20,022 nucleotides of DNA, from NCBI GenBank assembly GCA_013214715.1, contig JABSSB010000021.1, positions 1 to 20,022 on the forward strand, written 5' to 3'. The DNA is from Paracoccaceae bacterium (lineage in GTDB: Bacteria > Pseudomonadota > Alphaproteobacteria > Rhodobacterales > Rhodobacteraceae). The notes beneath the pieces were generated by a model. It was given only the letters and a program-made list of their open reading frames with translations, was not told the DNA's origin and searched no databases. Positions 14,272 through 20,022 of the stretch are shown piece after piece; position 1 is the stretch's first letter; the number at the start of each line of letters is the position of its first letter. The translations under genes were made by a program, and so were the position numbers.

Positions 14272-15571
14272 TGGCCGTCAGGTCGAATTCTTCATCCGGG
14301 AAATACTTGGCCAGCCGGATATCAGCAGACCGGGCATGCCCTTCCATCCCTTCCAGCCGCGCGATGCGGGCGGTGGCTTCGGCAACAGCTTTTGACCCTT
14401 CGCGGGTGGCACGCTGCCATGTGACGATCTTCATATATTTATGCACGCTGAGCCCACCGGTGTAGGACGCCGCGCCAGAGGTCGGCAGCACATGATTGGT
14501 GCCTGCGGCCTTGTCGCCGTAAGACACAGTGGTTTCCTCACCCAAGAAGAGTGAGCCATAGCAAGACAGGCGCGACAGCCACCAGTCCAGATCCTCGGCC
14601 TGCACGGTCAGATGTTCGGGTGCGTAGTCATCGGATGTGGCCGCCATTTCTTCGCGATTGGCACAGAGGATCACCTCGGCATAGTCACGCCAAGCGGCGG
14701 CGGCGTTTTCGCGGTTCAGTTCGGGGAGATCATCAATCAGATGCGGCACGCGATCCAGCACCTGTTCCGCCAGCGCGCGGTCATCCGTCACCAGCCAGAC
14801 GGGCGAATTATAGCCATGCTCGGCCTGACTGACCAAATCGGTGGCGACAATCTCGGCGTCTGCGGTGCCATCGGCAAGGATCAGGCTATCGGTCGGGCCA
14901 GCGATCATGTCGATGCCGACGCGGCCATAGAGCATCCGCTTGGCTTCGGCCACAAACTGGTTGCCGGGCCCGACGATGATATTGGCCTTGGGCAGGCCAA
15001 AAAGACCAAAGGCCATTGAGGCCACCCCCTGCACGCCACCAATGGCCATGATCTGATCCGCGCCGCAGATTTTCGCGGCGTAGACAATAGCAGGGGCCAC
15101 GCCAACGCCGGGACGGGGAGGGGAGGCGACAGCGATATTCTTGCATCCCGCGACCTTAGCCGTTGTGACTGTCATCACTGCGCTGGCGATGTGGACATAG
15201 CGACCTGCTGGCACATAGCAGCCCGCTGCATTGACGGGGATCGCCTTTTGTCCGGCAATCATACCTGGCCCGATTTCATATTCGAAATCTGCCACCGTCC
15301 CTTTTTGCGCTTCAGCAAAGCGGCGCACATTGTCATGGGCAAACCGGATGTCCTGTTTCAGCTTGTCCGGCACCAATGCGCAGGCGGCCTGGATCTCTTC
15401 TTCGGTGAGGATCACATTGCCGTCGTATTGGTCGAACTTGGCGGCGTATTCCAACGCCTTGGCATCGCCGCCTGCCTCGATATCATCGAGGATGCCGCGC
15501 ACGATCTCGCGTGTTTCCGATGCGTCTGAGCGGGAAGTCAACGTCGCTTTCTTTAGATACTCTCTGGGCAT
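14264..15571 (-). CDS. hpsN: Sulfopropanediol 3-dehydrogenase HpsN (histidinol dehydrogenase family)
   Basis: This cytoplasmic zinc enzyme oxidises C3 of (R)-2,3-dihydroxypropane-1-sulfonate in two NAD-dependent steps to (R)-sulfolactate. The 435-aa sequence is a full HisD-fold protein. The zinc ligands line up as Q249, H252, D353 and H412, and the catalytic pair as E319-H320, at constant offsets from E. coli HisD (Q259, H262, D360, H419, E326-H327). GTNHVLPT (357-364) and HKYMK (377-381) are also conserved. It is called HpsN rather than histidinol dehydrogenase because it lies between a TRAP transporter and the hpsO/hpsP-like and suyAB genes, with no his genes near. AAGGA lies about 9 bases before the ATG. 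The gene starts 11 bases after the TRAP M-subunit stop. Confidence 0.9.
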   Translation of the reverse strand: MPREYLKKATLTSRSDASETREIVRGILDDIEAGGDAKALEYAAKFDQYDGNVILTEEEIQAACALVPDKLKQDIRFAHDNVRRFAEAQKGTVADFEYEIGPGMIAGQKAIPVNAAGCYVPAGRYVHIASAVMTVTTAKVAGCKNIAVASPPRPGVGVAPAIVYAAKICGADQIMAIGGVQGVASMAFGLFGLPKANIIVGPGNQFVAEAKRMLYGRVGIDMIAGPTDSLILADGTADAEIVATDLVSQAEHGYNSPVWLVTDDRALAEQVLDRVPHLIDDLPELNRENAAAAWRDYAEVILCANREEMAATSDDYAPEHLTVQAEDLDWWLSRLSCYGSLFLGEETTVSYGDKAAGTNHVLPTSGAASYTGGLSVHKYMKIVTWQRATREGSKAVAEATARIARLEGMEGHARSADIRLAKYFPDEEFDLTANG

Positions 15572-15582
15572 CTTTTGTGTCC

Positions 15583-16911
15583 TTATTTGTAGATATCAGG
15601 CAGCAGCGTGGTCGAAATCGCCGGGATATAGGCAATCATCAGCGCCACGATCAGCATGAAGAAGACGAAAGGAATGGCGCGCCACGCGATCTTGAGGATC
15701 GACTCCCCCGTGATCCCGGACACCACGAACAGGTTCAGCCCCAAGGGCGGCGTGATGAAGCCCACACCAAGGGCCGTGATCATCATGATGCAGAACTGAA
15801 TTTCGTTCATTCCGATATTATCGGCCAGCGGCTTCAGGATCGGCGCAAGGATCACGATGTTGGGCGTGGTTTCCATCACACACCCGGCCGCGATCAGAAT
15901 GCCGATCATCAGCAGGATCAGCATCAGCGGATCATCTGTCAGCGAGGTCACGGAATTCACGAACCCCTGCGGCACGCCCATGATGGCCAGCGCCTCGGCC
16001 AGCGGGGCGGAAAAGGCGATGATGGGCAGGATCACCCCGTTTACCTTAGCCGAACTCAATAGCATCGCCGGAAAGTCCGAGAGTCTCAGGGTCTTCAGAA
16101 TAAAACCCATGATGATCGTGACAACCACAGCCGTTGCGCCCGCCTCTGTTGGGGTCAGACGGCCCGAGAAGATGCCATAGAAGATGATGCCCGGCACGAT
16201 GAAGGCATACCAGCCCGATTTCAGCGCGCGCCACAGGTTCCCGGCCCAGTCGCCAAAGGGCATGTTTCCACCGCCCTCGTAACCATAGATCCGGTTGACC
16301 ACGATATTGGTGATCAGGATCGACACGAGGATCAGCAGACCGGGGATAAGAGCGGCGAGGAACAGGGTCGAGGCGGAAATACCCAGCACCAGACCAATGA
16401 TGATATAGGCAATAGAGGGCGGGATCAGGATGCCCGTGCAAGCCCCTGCCGCCACCAGCGCACAGGCATAGGGACGGGGGTACCCGCTTTCGACCAGGCG
16501 GCTGATCGTCATCCGGCCCACAGCTGCAGCCCCCGCCGCGTCCGAGCCGGAGATCGCCGCAAACATGCCGCAGACCAGCACCGTGGCGGAGCCAAAGCCG
16601 CCCTTGGCAAAACAGGTGAGCGCTTCGGCCACGTCGAGGAATTTGCGACTAAGCCCGGTGCGCACCAGCACATCGCCTGTCAGAATGAAGAGTGGCACGG
16701 CTGTGAGCGCAAAGGCATCGATGCCCGTGAATAGGCTTTCGCCGACAGCGCTCAGCGGCAGGTCGCCGGACATGACCAGCATGGTGATGGCTGCTGCGCC
16801 AATAGCGGCCCAAACCGGCACGGCCAAAGCGATCAGACCGACGAACATGATCACCGGCAGGTAGAAATCCCAGCCAAGCTCAACGGTTTGATTGAGTTGT
16901 TGCCAAAGCAT
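15583..16911 (-). CDS. TRAP transporter large permease subunit (DctM family), probable sulfonate importer
   Basis: This is the large membrane subunit of a tripartite ATP-independent periplasmic transporter. It forms the ion-coupled translocation pathway in the inner membrane. The 442-aa product has about 12 hydrophobic segments. DctM landmarks are VPLFILTGDVLVRTGLS, GGFGSATVLVCGMFAAISGS (scoop-loop region), IPPSIAYIIIGLV, GRLTPTEAGATAVV, and GFITPPLGLNLFVVSGI near the C-terminus. GAGGGG lies 8 bases before the ATG, and the gene follows the Q subunit by 11 bases. It corresponds to one member of the hpsKLM transporter of DHPS clusters. The single-letter assignment is left open. Substrate specificity is inferred from the genes downstream. 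Confidence 0.92.
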   Translation of the reverse strand: MLWQQLNQTVELGWDFYLPVIMFVGLIALAVPVWAAIGAAAITMLVMSGDLPLSAVGESLFTGIDAFALTAVPLFILTGDVLVRTGLSRKFLDVAEALTCFAKGGFGSATVLVCGMFAAISGSDAAGAAAVGRMTISRLVESGYPRPYACALVAAGACTGILIPPSIAYIIIGLVLGISASTLFLAALIPGLLILVSILITNIVVNRIYGYEGGGNMPFGDWAGNLWRALKSGWYAFIVPGIIFYGIFSGRLTPTEAGATAVVVTIIMGFILKTLRLSDFPAMLLSSAKVNGVILPIIAFSAPLAEALAIMGVPQGFVNSVTSLTDDPLMLILLMIGILIAAGCVMETTPNIVILAPILKPLADNIGMNEIQFCIMMITALGVGFITPPLGLNLFVVSGITGESILKIAWRAIPFVFFMLIVALMIAYIPAISTTLLPDIYK

Positions 16912-16922
16912 TGCGCGCCCCC

Positions 16923-17435
16923 TCAGTCAAAAAGCTTGTCGCCTTCAAAAACGGGCGTGCCGTCGCGAAGACTGCGCATATCGCGCGCGAGAGATTGCAG
17001 AAGACGCCAGACCATCAGGGTAAAACCTGCTGGAACCGCCATGAGGAACCAGACCATCGAAATCCGAAGCCCGTGGCTGACCGATCCGAACTTGGCCGAG
17101 ACATGGACCGTCTCGTACGACCAGTAGAGAGCGATCACGGCCACGATCAGCATCACCACATCGCCAAAGATGTAGAAGATCGCCTTCAGCCGTGGCCCAA
17201 GATAATGCATCACCACATCAATTCGGATATGGGCGCGCTCTTTCACCGCTGCGGCGGCCCCGATCCACGCCAAATATATAAAGGAATAGCGCACGATCTC
17301 TTCGCCCCAGATCGAGGAATAGGCAAAGATCTCACGCCGCAGCACCTCGACAGCCATCGTGACAACCAGCATCACGTAAAAGATCAGAAGCAGCCATTTT
17401 TCGGCATTTTTGTCGATCTGTCGGAGAATATCCAT
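16923..17435 (-). CDS. TRAP transporter small permease subunit (DctQ family)
   Basis: This is the small four-helix membrane subunit that partners DctM, about 170 aa. Features are KWLLLIFYVMLVVTMAVEVL (first helix), the family motif WGEEIVRYSFIYLAWIGAAA with the charged EE-R pattern, and KERAHIRIDV. ATG at 17435 is preferred: GGGAG lies 7 bases upstream and the N-terminus (MDILRQIDKNAEKW) fits the family. An in-frame ATG at 17459 would add eight residues, but it has no ribosome-binding sequence and lies two bases after a stable hairpin. The gene is separated from the P-subunit gene by about 106 bases holding two hairpins. Confidence 0.9.
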   Translation of the reverse strand: MDILRQIDKNAEKWLLLIFYVMLVVTMAVEVLRREIFAYSSIWGEEIVRYSFIYLAWIGAAAAVKERAHIRIDVVMHYLGPRLKAIFYIFGDVVMLIVAVIALYWSYETVHVSAKFGSVSHGLRISMVWFLMAVPAGFTLMVWRLLQSLARDMRSLRDGTPVFEGDKLFD

Positions 17436-17461
17436 GGATCGCTCCCGCGGTTCAGTCATAG

Positions 17462-17490
17462 CTTACCCGCCCCGCGGCGACGCGGGTAAG
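17462..17490 (-). promoter_or_regulatory. Inverted repeat just upstream of dctQ-type gene
   Basis: CTTACCCGC (17462-17470) and GCGGGTAAG (17482-17490) form a perfect 9-bp stem with an 11-base loop. In the minus-strand transcript the hairpin lies 26 bases before the favoured Q-subunit start at 17435. It could stabilise the downstream mRNA or tune translation of the permease genes. No T-run follows on the transcribed strand. Confidence 0.5.
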
Positions 17491-17500
17491 GGTCTTGAGT

Positions 17501-17532
17501 AAAGGAAAAGCGGGCGCCGCCTGGGCGCCCGC
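17501..17532 (-). terminator. Intrinsic-terminator-like hairpin after the TRAP binding-protein gene
   Basis: On the minus strand, a perfect 9-bp GC stem (GCGGGCGCC / GGCGCCCGC, bases 17510-17532, 5-base loop) is followed by TTTTCCTTT. It starts 9 bases after the P-subunit stop. Because the permease and enzyme genes continue on the same strand, it probably acts as a partial terminator or 3' stabiliser that keeps binding-protein mRNA in excess. The T-run is imperfect, so read-through is expected. Confidence 0.65.
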
Positions 17533-17541
17533 GAAAGAGCA

Positions 17542-18687
17542 TCAGGCGTCGTGCACGTAGTATTTGCTCTGCGTGCCCGCGGCCTCTTCCAGCTTGGCAA
17601 AATTATCCATGGAACCAGCCAGTTCGATCTTGAACTCGTCCCATTCGGGACGCTGATAGCCACCAGCTTCCTGCCATTCGCCCAGTTGATCGGCGCTGAG
17701 GCTGTGGAACTGAACGCCCGATTTCACCAGTTCAGACATCGCATGGGCGCGGGCCGACGGCACTTTGGACAGGTTCTGATGCCCGGTCATTTCCGAGCCC
17801 CACATCACCCCGTCCTGCACGTCGCCAGGCAGGGAGTTGAACCATTCTAGGTTACAGGAATAGACCTGGCTGTCCGGCACCGCCTGGGTAAAGGTCACAT
17901 GGCTAAGAATATCTTTGAAGCCAAAGACATAAAGCGCGCCCACGGAGGGGTCGAGCGCATCTGCCACGCCCTGTTTGATCGCTGACGGTGTTTCGCCCCA
18001 GGCCACCGGGGTCGGGTTAGCGCCGACCATGCGGTAATATTGCTGCAGCATCTTGGAGCCCGGCACGCGGAACTTAACGCCGGACATGTCGCCGGGCGTC
18101 ATCACGGCATCGCCACCCTGACGCACAGCCACAACGCGCGGGTCGATATTGACGTAGAACAGCGCCTTGAAACCCGCCGCTTCGACCTTGGGATGCACTT
18201 CGGCATTCCAGAAATCCGAGGTCACCAGATTGGTGAAACGCTGGTTCGACCCGCAGAGATAGGGCATGTTGATCAGGTCAACGGTCGATGCAAAGGGCGC
18301 GAAGTTTGACAGCGAGTGCTGTGCGGCTTGAATGGTGCCGCCTTGCACCTTCTGCACCAAACCACCGCCAGCTCCAAGCTGACCACCGGGGGCCAATTTG
18401 ACGTAAATCTTGCCATTGGTCGCGTTCTGAATGTTTTCTTTCAGGTCCAGCTGCATGATCGGGTAGCTACGCGACGCGCCCAGCACATAGGCCGTGGCCA
18501 CCGTCATGATATGGTCTGCGGCCTTTTCACGGTCACCTTCCTCCTTCGCGGTCTGGGCAGCGGCCTCAGACGACCACAGCGTTCCAGCCGCCCCGGCCAC
18601 CAAAGCGGCCGTAAAGCTGCCGGTGCCTGCGAGTTTCAGAAAATTCCGGCGCTCGGCTGAGGCGAGCTCCTTGCGGTCCTTGTCCAT
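17542..18687 (-). CDS. TRAP transporter substrate-binding protein (DctP family) with Tat signal
   Basis: This periplasmic binding protein of the TRAP importer has 381 aa. The N-terminus has a twin-arginine signal ERRNFLKLAG (R13-R14, matching RRxFLK), then a hydrophobic stretch ending SSEAAAQ, so export through Tat is likely. Family features are IQNATNGKIYVKLAPGGQLG, VKFRVPGSKMLQQYYRMVGA containing the substrate-anion-binding Arg (R207), and WGETPSAIKQGVADALD. R184 (NIDPRVV) is another plausible anion contact. GGGAGG lies upstream of the ATG. It is the second gene of the operon, 33 bases after the small membrane protein. The ligand is inferred to be DHPS or a related C3 sulfonate from the catabolic genes; sequence alone shows only an acidic-ligand TRAP protein. 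Confidence 0.92.
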   Translation of the reverse strand: MDKDRKELASAERRNFLKLAGTGSFTAALVAGAAGTLWSSEAAAQTAKEEGDREKAADHIMTVATAYVLGASRSYPIMQLDLKENIQNATNGKIYVKLAPGGQLGAGGGLVQKVQGGTIQAAQHSLSNFAPFASTVDLINMPYLCGSNQRFTNLVTSDFWNAEVHPKVEAAGFKALFYVNIDPRVVAVRQGGDAVMTPGDMSGVKFRVPGSKMLQQYYRMVGANPTPVAWGETPSAIKQGVADALDPSVGALYVFGFKDILSHVTFTQAVPDSQVYSCNLEWFNSLPGDVQDGVMWGSEMTGHQNLSKVPSARAHAMSELVKSGVQFHSLSADQLGEWQEAGGYQRPEWDEFKIELAGSMDNFAKLEEAAGTQSKYYVHDA

Positions 18688-18720
18688 CCTATTTCCTCCC
18701 TTGGACAGATAGTCTTATGT

Positions 18721-18909
18721 TTAGTCTTGTTTTTTTATGTCTTGTGCTGCGGATTCACGTTGCAGAATGGCCACGACAAAAGAGATGGCCGCGCTGAAAA
18801 GCAGCAGCATTTCTCCGATATCTCCCAAGAAGGGGGTGCTCCCAAAAGAGCCGAGGCCAACATTCGTGGCGAACACCAAAAACAGCATGATCGATAGAAC
18901 CAGAAACAT
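18721..18909 (-). CDS. Small two-helix membrane protein at the head of the TRAP/hps operon
   Basis: This 62-aa hydrophobic protein of unknown function is the first gene of the minus-strand operon. It has two predicted membrane segments, about residues 2-20 (FLVLSIMLFLVFATNVGLG) and 31-50 (IGEMLLLFSAAISFVVAILQ), joined by a short Gly/Ser/Pro loop, and a charged tail rich in Lys, Asp and Glu. It is likely a real gene: a strong GGGGAGGGG lies directly before the ATG, it lies at the operon head just downstream of the operators, and the codon composition fits. Its position suggests an accessory membrane component for the TRAP transporter, but nothing in the sequence proves a function. Confidence 0.75.
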   Translation of the reverse strand: MFLVLSIMLFLVFATNVGLGSFGSTPFLGDIGEMLLLFSAAISFVVAILQRESAAQDIKKQD

Positions 18910-18945
18910 CTCCCCTCCCCTGGAAGGCCTCTGCGATTCGCTATG

Positions 18946-18963
18946 AATGTAAGCGCTTACATT
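18946..18963. promoter_or_regulatory. LacI-family operator O1 (perfect 18-bp palindrome)
   Basis: AATGTAAGCGCTTACATT is a perfect palindrome with a central CG, the layout bound by LacI-family dimers. It lies between the divergent LacI gene and the TRAP/hps operon, 36 bases upstream of the first ATG of the operon. Its left half overlaps the proposed -10 element. Confidence 0.85.
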
Positions 18964-18974
18964 TTTTCGTGCAA
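18946..18974 (-). promoter_or_regulatory. Putative sigma-70-type promoter of the TRAP/hps operon
   Basis: On the minus strand TTGCAC (18969-18974) and TACATT (18946-18951) are separated by 17 bases. The matches to consensus are partial (3/6 and 4/6), but the spacing is ideal. Both elements lie inside the two operators, which fits direct repression by the LacI regulator. Transcription would start about 30 bases before the first ATG of the operon. Confidence 0.45.
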
Positions 18975-18983
18975 GCGCTTACA
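18970..18983. promoter_or_regulatory. LacI-family operator O2 (near-perfect palindrome)
   Basis: TGCAAGCGCTTACA repeats the O1 core with one mismatched pair (TGC versus TGT at the left end). The centres of O1 and O2 are 22 bp apart, about two helical turns, so two dimers would bind on the same DNA face. O2 overlaps the proposed -35 element and is nearer the regulator gene, so it may also serve autoregulation. Confidence 0.8.
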
Positions 18984-19062
18984 TTGTCTTGCGGGATGGC
19001 ATCGGATCATGAAACAATGATCATCTAACGGCATGGGGCGGGCAAAAACGACGGAGCCAGGC

Positions 19063-20022
19063 GTGATTGGCGGACAGGACAGAAAGACAGTTCCGACATT
19101 AAGCGACGTGGCGCGACACGCCGGGGTGTCCACTGCTACCGTCTCTCGTTGTTTGAACACTCCGGATCGGGTTATCGAGACAACCCGCCAGCGTGTTCTT
19201 CAGGCCGTTCGGGATTTAGGCTACGCCCCAAATTTCGGAGCGCGCGCTCTTGCAGCGAAACGGACCAATACCGTTGGCGCGGTGATCCCCACGATGGACA
19301 ACGCCATTTTCGCACGCGGGCTTCAGGCGTTTCAGGAAGAGCTCCATTCCAACGGCATCACGCTTTTGGTCTCGAGTTCGCAATACAGCCCCGATATCGA
19401 GGAAGAGCAGATCCGAGCGCTTGTGGCCAGAGGCGCTGATGCTTTGCTCTTGATTGGCTATCACCGCAACGATGAGATCTATCGGTTTTTGAGAGCACGG
19501 TCCGTGCCGACCCTTGTGGCATGGGTGCATGAAGACGGAGCCGAAGAGCTGGCGATCGGCTTTGATAATCGCGCTGCGATGAGGGCACTCGCGGAGAAGG
19601 TGCTTGATTTTGGGCATCGCAGATTGGGGTTCATTTCGGCGGAACGTGACAGCAATGACCGCGCCCGAGCGCGTGTCGAAGGGGTACGGGACGCATTGCG
19701 AGCGCGCGGCCTGCCGGTTGAGAGCCTTGTGGTGATCGACACACCCTATGCGATTGAAAACGGTGCCGAGGCCTGCAAAGACCTGCTGCTACGGTCCGAA
19801 CCTCCCAGCGTTATCCTGTGCGGCAATGATGTGCTTGCCGTTGGTGCGATGCAGGGGGCACGTCGAATGGGGGCGTCGGTTCCGGATGACCTATCCATTA
19901 CCGGGTTTGACGATATCGAACTTGCAACCGTGGTGGACCCACCGCTGACCACGGTGCATGTGCCTCACCGCGAAATGGGACGCCAGGCGGCGCAGATGCT
20001 GGTTGGCCTTTTAAATGGCGAT
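19063..20022 (+). CDS. LacI-family transcriptional regulator of the sulfonate cluster (3' end cut by window)
   Basis: This DNA-binding repressor type regulator has 320 residues visible and about 20 missing at the window end. The N-terminal helix-turn-helix is TLSDVARHAGVSTATVSRCL. The hinge is GYAPNFGARALAAKRTNTVG, with the minor-groove Leu in ARAL. A periplasmic-binding-protein-like effector domain follows (VGAVIPTMDNAIFARGLQAF, GFDNRAAM, FGHRRLGFIS, LCGNDVLAVGAM, SITGFDDIELA). GTG at 19063 is favoured because GGAG lies 6 bases upstream. An in-frame ATG at 19033 would add ten residues but has no ribosome-binding sequence; an in-frame stop at 19018 limits further extension. It is divergent from the hps operon, with two LacI-type operators between them, so it most likely controls that operon in response to DHPS or a derivative (inferred). 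Confidence 0.92.
   Translation, partial: MIGGQDRKTVPTLSDVARHAGVSTATVSRCLNTPDRVIETTRQRVLQAVRDLGYAPNFGARALAAKRTNTVGAVIPTMDNAIFARGLQAFQEELHSNGITLLVSSSQYSPDIEEEQIRALVARGADALLLIGYHRNDEIYRFLRARSVPTLVAWVHEDGAEELAIGFDNRAAMRALAEKVLDFGHRRLGFISAERDSNDRARARVEGVRDALRARGLPVESLVVIDTPYAIENGAEACKDLLLRSEPPSVILCGNDVLAVGAMQGARRMGASVPDDLSITGFDDIELATVVDPPLTTVHVPHREMGRQAAQMLVGLLNGD

Noticed and set aside
14264..15571. HisD-family gene as a histidine biosynthesis enzyme
   Set aside because: All HisD zinc and catalytic residues are present, but there are no his genes around it. The transporter, hpsO/hpsP-like and suyAB context fits HpsN far better.
18946..18983. CcpA/cre catabolite-repression site
   Set aside because: TGTAAGCGCTTACA fits the cre consensus, but CcpA is a Gram-positive regulator. 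The adjacent divergent LacI-family gene explains the site by shared family specificity.

Overview
The window looks like a chromosomal segment (about 60% G+C by eye) from an alphaproteobacterium, most likely a marine Rhodobacteraceae / Roseobacter-group member. The evidence is the dense, overlapping gene layout, the high-affinity urea transporter, and a dihydroxypropanesulfonate (DHPS) utilisation cluster of the type known from roseobacters. Family assignments come from reading the translations; no database search was possible. No tRNA, rRNA, CRISPR array, insertion sequence or prophage gene was seen. No gene-free stretch exceeds about 155 bases.

Layout. (1) Bases 1-78 do not belong to urtA. 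Read on the minus strand they encode a piece of a sugar-phosphate nucleotidyltransferase that runs straight into the middle of urtA, so the left edge is either an assembly chimera or a real breakpoint. (2) Bases 79-5870, plus strand: urtA (5'-truncated), urtB, urtC, urtD, urtE, a urea ABC transporter operon with very tight or overlapping junctions. No urease gene is present. (3) Bases 5867-18909, minus strand: a continuous co-directional array. In transcription order it holds a 62-aa two-helix membrane protein, a Tat-type TRAP binding protein, DctQ and DctM subunits, hpsN, an SDR (hpsO-like), a zinc alcohol dehydrogenase (hpsP-like), a universal stress protein, suyA, suyB, a comC-like Ldh2-family dehydrogenase, a PlsC-type acyltransferase, and two paralogous FAD amine oxidases, the first with a twin-arginine signal. 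(4) From 19063 to the right edge, plus strand: a divergent LacI-family regulator cut by the window end. The divergent intergenic region carries two AAGCGCTT-cored operators, 22 bp centre to centre, lying on a plausible promoter for the minus-strand operon.

How the genes work together (family knowledge plus inference). The TRAP system imports a sulfonate, most likely DHPS. The hpsO/hpsP-type dehydrogenases interconvert DHPS enantiomers through the 2-keto form. HpsN oxidises (R)-DHPS to (R)-sulfolactate. SuyAB splits this to pyruvate and sulfite. The ComC-like enzyme links sulfolactate and sulfopyruvate. The LacI regulator probably senses the substrate or an intermediate. Sulfite oxidation or export genes and slcC are not in the window.

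Points that the standard pathway does not explain: the small membrane protein at the head of the operon, the acyltransferase whose start overlaps the comC stop, the Tat-exported/cytoplasmic amine oxidase pair in which one member has lost the family's flavin-site lysine, and strong hairpins directly after each binding-protein gene (urtA and the TRAP P subunit).
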